From the NCBI GenBank assembly GCA_014529385.2, contig CM043960.1, positions 79,716,832-79,780,831 on the forward strand: a stretch of 64,000 nucleotides of DNA, written 5' to 3'. This DNA is from Adiantum capillus-veneris (Eukaryota; Streptophyta; Polypodiopsida; Polypodiales; Pteridaceae). The notes under the pieces were generated by a model. That model ran no database searches and was not told the DNA's origin. It was given only the letters and a program-made list of their open reading frames with translations. This document shows, piece by piece, positions 57,796-64,000 of this stretch (within the stretch, counting starts at the first letter, position 1; every line of letters starts with the position of its first letter). A program made the position numbers and the translations under genes.

Positions 57796-59170
57796 TTAAC
57801 CCTCCTTTGGAAACTTTGAATGTTGCATCTTACCCAAAATACAACCTTCACAAACATGTTTGATAGGTGCTTCAAAAGGTGGAAAAGAAGCAACCATATC
57901 AGAGTTTTGCAAACATATCAAACTGGCAAAATTCAGATGTCCAAAAAGTGCATGCTGGGGTTTTTCATCTGAAATAGACTTCGAATCCACAATTGCATTT
58001 GCAAATTTTTTTCCACACTTGTCATAAAAAGTGATCTTATACATCCCACGGCATAAAATTCCGGATGCAACAATTTCATCACCGAAATTGAGATCATGTT
58101 CTGTACATCTGTCATTCACAAATTTGACTATAAGTCCAAGTCTAGCAAGTGGAGATACAGACAAAAGATTCTTCTTGATCCCAGGTACACACAATGCATC
58201 AACAAGTGTGAAAGAACTTCTATTTGCAATACTAAAGCACAATTTTCCAACTCCCTTGGCCAGATAAGAGGCATTGTTGGCATAAGTGACTGAATTCCCA
58301 TGAGGGACATCCTCGAGAGAGGAGAGGTAAGCAAGTCACGATGAAAGATAATGTGCTTTGTAGCACCACTGTCAAAGTATCACACTTGATCATCTGCAAC
58401 AACTAACAAACATACATCATGGACAAAAGGATCATAAGTGCAATCTGCACTAAAAGCTCATTCTGCATCAACATCCGCATCACAGTCTCCTTTCATAGAA
58501 GACTCAACAATAGCTATGTTTTTAGTGGAACCAGCCTATTTCTTCTTAGCCTCTTTGGCCTTCAACTTAGGACACTGCTTAATGAAGTGATCATTAGCTT
58601 TACAATAATGGCAACGCATCTTCTTTTTGCCCTTATCACTAGAATTCCCATACAAATTGCTGCCAGCAGAAACATTCGGAACAGATGATTTACCACTCAC
58701 AGAAGAACCATGAGAAGTGGTTGCATTGTTGTTACCATCTTTTCTTTGAGCAATAATAAAGGCCTATTCAACTGCATGCTATCTAGTCCTATTTTTTTTG
58801 GAAAGTGACTCTTGCAACAGAAATGTGCATAATGCATCAAACTTGACAACTTCTGGATTTTCTTGGGTCATGAGTCTCCACGTACTAGCAAAAGCATGGT
58901 AAGAATCTGGCAAAGCGTCAAGAACGGTCTGCACAAGGGAACTAACTGGAATGACTTCACCGTGCAGATATAAGTTGCTCATTGATATCCTTGACACCAA
59001 CAAGGAAAGTTTCCATGTCATCTTCCTCATGCATAATCTTTGACTCCATTTATTTATGTAGTAATGCAATTTTTGCCTCATTGTGGCTTGCATAAAAACC
59101 AACCAGAATATCCCAAGCATGTTTTACAAATAAACGAATGTGAGAAGTGATATTGCGCTTCACAGACAGT
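57796..59170 (-). pseudogene. Ty1/copia fragment: gag, zinc knuckle, protease, pre-integrase
   Basis: Right to left: gag UBN2-type text (VSSLVQTVLDALPDSYHAFA and PEVVKFDALCTFLLQES, 58780-58960), the zinc knuckle CHYCKANDHFIKQC (about 58568-58610), protease YFDSGATKHI (about 58345-58375, preceded by a stop) and the pre-integrase block FTLVDALCVPGIKKNLLSVS with HVCEGCILGKMQHSKFPKEG (58210-57796). Stops and shifts are present. Integrase, RT and LTRs are missing. It differs from element D. Confidence 0.8.
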
Positions 59171-59215
59171 CCACTTGGGAATCAACTCTAAGCCTTCCCT
59201 AATCATAGTTTTAAG

Positions 59216-60712
59216 ATGATTTTGCAAGATTTTGCTCACTTGAGAAGGTATTTGGAGGCAATTGACCATGTATTTGAGATATGTGGACAACTTGATGACT
59301 ATAAGCAGGGTTTTCTCTTCTTGTTGGCTTGCCAATAAAGACACTTTGAGTTCTTGCAAGTACTTCAATTTTCTTTTATGGATGATGCTATGTATGACAT
59401 ATGTGGTAGTTACACAAAGACAAAGGATGCTCTCTTGGATTTTAGCAAAGGTCTTGCAAGTGGAGAAGCAGGTTATGTTAATGAATATGCATCTCTTTGG
59501 GATAAGGAAGACATTGTATTTGACTTCAGATGCAAAGTGGATAAATGATTGGCATTGTTAGTTTAAAATTTCCATATGAAGAATCTCATTTGGGTAAGCC
59601 TATGACAAAGTATGCATAATGGAAGCTTGAGGTAGGTCTTTGCGGCCAAGAAGTCAAGTGTGAGAATGAAGCATCATGTGATTGTGTGGAAGATGAGACT
59701 ATAGATGAGATGGATACTTGTCATGTGGATTTGGATGCTACAAGTCCTCTCATGGATATTTCTCTTGGTGATGAAAGCGCTGACTTTGATGACTTTTATG
59801 CTAACTTGGAGGCCTTTTCTATGAATGATGTTAAGGTGAATGAAGACTATGTCTCTACATATGGGTATTTGATGAGCTCCCCATGGTTATCGATAGTAAT
59901 GAAAGTACTCATGCTACACATGATGCTTTGGTGTCTCACACCTCTTTTGATAATGAAAAATTTGAGATCTTTGATGATGATCAATATCCCATCGGTATGC
60001 ATGAGATGGTGTCACACGAAGATTATGTGTCTACGTTTGGCTTGTCTGATGAGATTGAGGACATTTCTAATGATGCCAAGCATAGAGATGAAGAGCATGC
60101 ATCCCTTGTGAATTCGGATATAGTGGATGGTATTATGTCTCTTATGATTGGTTTTGAGATGCAAACAAATAAGGACGATTCTATGAGAGATGATGTTATT
60201 GTCGATGGTGAGAGACAAGGCTTTGATGATAGTCTGTATCTAGTTATGTCAAGAAAGGATAATATGTATTTTGACATGAGTGAGAGATGCTTTGATGTTT
60301 ATGGGAAGAGGACATTGAGCACCTTTGAGAAATATTGTGATACATCCTTACTATGTGTTTATGATTGTCAAGCCAATAGCTTGTGGGAGATGAACTGCTT
60401 TGACTGGCATCATTGTGAACATGGTAGCCAACTCATTGTATATTCTATCTTTTATGATGAGGTATATGATAGATATGTTGGGAGGTACCATGCTGATATC
60501 AATGATTTTGAGAATGTTCTTTTTTCAAATGATGGCATGCAATGTTATATGTTTGATAGAGGTAAGTAGGATATACTTGATTTCACAAGTGCATGGGCTT
60601 TTGCTTCAAGCGAGCTGGCGCTTGGTATATCATGTATATGGTTGTTAGAAGAATATTGGAAATGGGTGGTGATAGTAGCCACTCTTTTTGGTGTTTATCA
60701 TGAGAATTGATG
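59216..60712 (+). pseudogene. Unrecognised ~500-codon ORF of element F, copy 1
   Basis: From ATG 59216: HLRRYLEAIDHVFEICGQLD, FMDDAMYDICGSYTKTKDAL, KGLASGEAGYVNEYASLWDK, then an acidic region with ETIDEMDTCHVDLDA and two related phrases (NEDYVSTYG and HEDYVSTFGLSDEIEDI), then FDWHHCEHGSQLIVYSIFYD and a final SAWAFASSELALGISCIWLL. Lesions: TAA near 59333, frame change near 59860, TAG near 60567. It has no zinc knuckle and no protease or polymerase motif. Unlike Gag it is strongly acidic and rich in Tyr, Asp and Cys. Function unknown. Confidence 0.6.
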
Positions 60713-60793
60713 CCTTCTTGGGATGCAAACTTTACAGAGTGACTACTTGATGCTAGAATGTGTACATGAAACACTTGAAAGTGTTCCATGCTT

Positions 60794-60808
60794 GTTTGGG
60801 GGGCAATA
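60794..60808 (+). promoter_or_regulatory. Polypurine tract of element F, copy 1
   Basis: GTTTGGGGGGCAATA directly before TGTGACGTG. The equivalent at 63452-63466 reads GTTGGGGGGACAATA. Confidence 0.7.
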
Positions 60809-61764
60809 TGTGACGTGTTTTGACGGAATGGTTCAGGCCACCCCAAAGTCTTTGAGAGATGTTATATAATGCTTTTGGGGCCCTTGGATATACATAAAGC
60901 ATGCTTGTATAAAGTGTACAAAGGTGGTGTGTGCCATCTATCTCTATGCATGCGGGCCAGTTGTTCGAGGTATATAGTTTTGTTGTTTATGTACATAGAA
61001 GTGTCAAGAATTTAGAGAGTGAGTAAGTGCATTAAAAACATGAAGGAAAAATTGAGTTTTTATCAGCTTGGGGCCATGAGTGAGTGGGAGTTTTAAGCGG
61101 TGAAGAAGAATCTCTATGTTACGTGCCCCTCTTGCCTTGCGAGAGCTTGGTGTGGTGAGTTGAGAGTGTGTCTCTCCTCAATGGGCTGATGTCTACATAT
61201 TGATCTCTCTTCATCTTGGTTTGAGGTGTGGCAGCCATGTTTTGTGCAGTTCCTTGTCGTGCAGCTAGTCGAGGATAGACTATGCGCTGCAATTCCTTGT
61301 TTGTACATGTGCAAAAGGGAAAGTTTCTTCTCAACTTTTCCATCACTTTTTCTGAGTTTTTTTGCTGAAATTTGTGGGTTTTCAAATTGGGCTTGATTTG
61401 GACGGGGTTTGGTCAAACTATGTGTATATATAGGAGCGTCTATAGAGTCTCTACTAGCACATGGAAGAGCTTTTGAGAAGAAGTGAAGCCCTTGGTTTTA
61501 TGATAAAAAGTGCACAGATTTCCATTGTTTTTCCTTACTTTTTTTTTTGGTTTTCTTTATCCCTTTGCTTCCTTTAATGCATCCAAGTGTAGTGGGAGTT
61601 GTAGCGGTGCAGAGGGAAGTTAGTCAAGGTTGAGTGTCAGTGAGGCTGTCAAAATTTGTGAGCAAGGATCAGCCCATATTATCTCGAGAGATCTATTCTC
61701 TTAATCCTCTTCTCTTGGTGTTGATTTGAGGTGTTGTCGAGGTGAGTCCCCCCAATCCTTCACA
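60809..61764 (+). repeat. LTR of element F, shared central copy (about 956 bp)
   Basis: Starts TGTGACGTGTTTTGACGG and probably ends CCTTCACA. It matches 63467-64000 as far as the window goes. A TATA box is at 61425. Relative to the other copy it lacks about 30 bp near 61120 (a GCCTGCGGCGGTGAAGG stretch). Confidence 0.75.
61425..61432 (+). promoter_or_regulatory. TATA box in the LTR of element F
   Basis: TATATATA followed by GGAGCGTCTATAGAG; about 616 bp from the LTR start, a plausible U3 promoter. Confidence 0.55.
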
Positions 61765-61769
61765 TAAAC

Positions 61770-61781
61770 TGGTGTCCCCAC
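61770..61781 (+). promoter_or_regulatory. Putative primer-binding site of element F
   Basis: TGGTGTCCCCAC lies five bases after the LTR end. It resembles the site of element C (TGGTGCCCCCAC), and the similarity continues (GAGGA). tRNA not identified. Confidence 0.55.
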
Positions 61782-61873
61782 TGAGGAAGGGAGAGTAGTG
61801 TTTGCTGCTTTGATTGCCAGGTTGAAGTAAACTTGGGAATCAACTCTAACCCTTCCCTAATCTTGGTTTTAAG

Positions 61874-63368
61874 ATGATTTTTCAAGATTTAGTTCACTTG
61901 AGAAGGTATTTGGAGGCAATTGACCATGTATTTGAGATATGTGGACAACTTGATGACTATAAGCATGGTTTGCTCTTCTTGTTGGCTTGACAATATAGAC
62001 ACTTTGAGTTCTTGCAAGTACTTCAAAAGTTTCTTGTGGATGATGCTATGTATGACATATGTGGTAGTTAGACAAAGACAAAGGATGTTCTCTTGGACTT
62101 TCGCAAAGGTCTTGCAACAACTGGAGAAGCAGGTTGGGTTAATGAATATGCATCTCTATGGGATAAGGTAGACACTGTCTTTTACATCACATGCAAAGTG
62201 GACCAAGTGATTGGCATTGTTAGTCTAAAATTTCAATATGAATAATCTCATTTGGGTAAGCCTATGACAAAGGATGCATTATGGAATCTTGAGATAGGTC
62301 TTTGCGGCCAAGAAGTCAAGTGTGAGAATGAAGCATCATGTGATTGTGTGGAAGATGATACTGTAGATGAGATGGATACTTGTCATGTGGATTTGGATGC
62401 TACAAGTTCTCTCATGGATATTTCTCCTGGAAATGAAAGCATTGACTTTGATGACTTGAATGCTAATTTGGAGCCCTTTGCTGTGAATGATGTTAAGGTG
62501 AATGAAGACTATGTCTCTACGTATGGGTTATTTGATGAGCTCCCCATGGTTTCGATAGTGATGAAGGTACTCATGCTACACATGATGCTTTGGTGTCTCA
62601 TGCCTCTTTTGATAATGAAAAATTTGAGATCTTTGATGATGATCAATATCCCATCGGTATGCATGAGATGGTGTCACACCAAGATTGTGTGTCTACGTTT
62701 GGCTTGTCCGATGAGGTTGAGGACATTTCTAATGATGCCAAGCTTAGAGATAAAGAGCATGCATCCCTTGTGAATTCGGATATAGTGATGATAATTTGTC
62801 TCTTATGATTGGTTTTGAGATGCAAAAAATAAGGAAGATTCTATGAGAGATGATGTTATTGTGGATGGTGAGAGACAAGGCTTTGATGATAGTTTTTGTC
62901 TCTAGTTATGTCAAGAAAGGATAATATGTATTGTGCCATGAGTGAGAGATTATTTGATGTTTATGTGAAGATTATATTGAGCACCTTTGAGAAATATTGT
63001 GATACATCCTTACCATGTGCTAATGATTGTCAAGCCAATAGCTTCTGGGAGATGACTTGCTTTGACTGGCATCGTTATGAACATGTAGCCAACTCATTGT
63101 ATGTTCTCTATTTTATGATGAGGTATATAATAGACATGTTGGAAGGTACCATGCTGATATGAATGATTTTGAGAATGTTCTTCTTTCAAATGATGGCATA
63201 CAATGTTATTTTTTTGATAGAGGTAAGTGGGATATATTTGATTTCACAAGTGCATGGGCTTTTGCTTCAAGCGAGGTAGCTCTTGGTATATCATGTGTAT
63301 GGTTGTTAGAAGAAGATTCAAAATGGGTGGTGAGAGTAGCCACTCTTTTTGGTGTTTATCATGATTGA
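61874..63368 (+). pseudogene. Unrecognised ~500-codon ORF of element F, copy 2
   Basis: The same protein as copy 1, with the ATG at the same place and ending FGVYHD at TGA 63366. Lesions differ from copy 1: TGA near 61990, TAG near 62070, frame changes near 62555, 62785 and 62900. The region broken in copy 1 near 59333 is readable here, and vice versa, so the ancestor of both had one long frame. Conserved blocks include CENEASCDCVEDDTVDEMD and DDQYPIGMHEMVSH. Confidence 0.6.
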
Positions 63369-63466
63369 TGCCTTCTTCGGATGCACACTTCATAGAGTGA
63401 CTACTTGATGCTATAATGTGTACATGAAACACTTGAAAGTGTTCCATGCTTGTTGGGGGGACAATA

Positions 63467-64000
63467 TGTGACGTGTTTTGGCGAAATGGTGCAGGCCACC
63501 CCAAAGTCCACCCCAAATTCCGTGAGAGATGTTATATAATTATTTTGGGGCCCTTTGATATACATAAAGCATGCTTTTACAAAGTGTACAAAGGTGGTGT
63601 GTGCCAGCTGTCTCTACACATGCGTGCCAGTTGTACTGCGAGGTACATAGTTTTGTTGTTTCTGTACATAGAAGTGTCGAGAATTTAAAGAGTGAGTAGT
63701 GCAATTAAAAAAATGAAGGAAAAACTGAATTATTATCAGCTTGGGGTCCTAAGTGAGTGGGAGTTTTCAGCTGTGAAGAAGAATCTCTATGTTGCTACAG
63801 CCTGCGGCGGTGAAGGATGGGGGTGCCCCTCTTGCCTTGCGAGAGCCTGGTGTGGTGAGTTGAGAGTGTGTCTCTTCTCAATGGGCTGATAAAAGTGGGT
63901 GCGTAGCTCTACATATTGACCTCTCTTCATCTTGGTTTGAGGTATGGCAGCCATTTTATGTGCAATTCCTTGTGGTACAGCTAGTCGAGGGTAGACTATG
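63467..64000 (+). repeat. LTR of element F, right copy (runs off the window)
   Basis: Starts TGTGACGTGTTTTGGCG. The first 534 bp are in the window and match 60809 onward with substitutions and two indels. Confidence 0.8.

Larger units (their letters stand above)
59177..64000 (+). mobile_element. Element F: tandem internal-LTR-internal-LTR array
   Basis: A unit of 2658 bp repeats: ACTTGGGAATCAACTCTA occurs at 59176 and 61830 and the homology continues to the window end. Each unit has an ORF region, a G-rich purine tract, and an LTR starting TGTGACGTGTTTTG. The LTR at 60809-61764 is followed by a primer-site-like TGGTGTCCCCAC and a short leader before the second ORF copy. The layout fits two elements sharing an LTR, as unequal recombination produces. 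The left element lacks its own 5' LTR, being truncated at 59176 against a copia scrap. No RT or integrase motif was seen, so the family looks non-autonomous. Confidence 0.8.

Overview
The window looks like repeat-dominated nuclear DNA of a land plant. The evidence is LTR retrotransposons primed by initiator tRNA-Met (TGGTATCAGAGC sites), Ty3/gypsy and Ty1/copia polyproteins, En/Spm (CACTA) and Mutator-like transposases, plant-type splice sites, long GA/GT microsatellites and AT-rich spacers. The gypsy reverse-transcriptase wording and the TNT-like copia gag remind me of fern or other non-seed-plant elements, but that is recollection and weak. No intact ordinary host gene, tRNA, rRNA or CRISPR array was found. 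Nearly everything is a broken mobile element, many nested in one another.

Layout. 1-21.5 kb is a three-level nest. Gypsy element A (RT-RNase H at 1-1825, integrase at 11531-12884, 3' LTR from 12945) is split by element B (1826-11530, gag-only, LTRs of 4.2 and 2.9 kb, GGACT target duplication). The LTR of A is then split by minus-strand element C (13851-21188, GAGTT duplication), which keeps gag and protease but has lost most of RT and all of integrase, and carries extra ORFs. 21.5-25.5 kb holds microsatellites, a cluster of CATGCAAATAGGCATG palindromes and a broken Pro/Gly-rich ORF. 25476-31046 is copia element D (minus, GGTGG duplication), with one frame interrupted only by stop codons; it sits in a Pro/Gly-rich gene downstream of a CACTA TNP2-like transposase pseudogene (31.5-33.8 kb). 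33.8-35.6 kb is an array of about 274-bp units, each with CCAAT/TATA-like boxes, an ATG, a hairpin and a donor-like site. 37-39.4 kb is low-complexity and microsatellite DNA. 40.1-43.3 kb is a minus-strand Mutator-like transposase relic with zinc-finger and SWIM motifs.

45.0-46.5 kb may be a fragment of a spliced gene whose first intron contains eight near-palindromic hairpins. 47.4-52.9 kb is a decayed gypsy protease-RT region interrupted by E, a short element without recognisable coding capacity (49199-51758, minus). 54.6-55.4 kb is a gypsy gag relic ending exactly at a CACTA terminus (55416), followed by a spliced CACTA accessory gene on the minus strand (56.1-56.8 kb). 57.3-59.2 kb holds gypsy integrase and copia gag-protease scraps. 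59.2-64 kb is element F, arranged internal-LTR-internal-LTR, with two decayed copies of a roughly 500-codon ORF that I cannot assign to any family.

The genes do not form a host pathway. What they record is insertion order: A before B and C; the CACTA before D; the gypsy pol relic before E; gag before CACTA-2. Boundaries supported by terminal repeats plus target duplications (B, C, D) are exact. Other boundaries are approximate, and all family names rest on motif reading without a database search.
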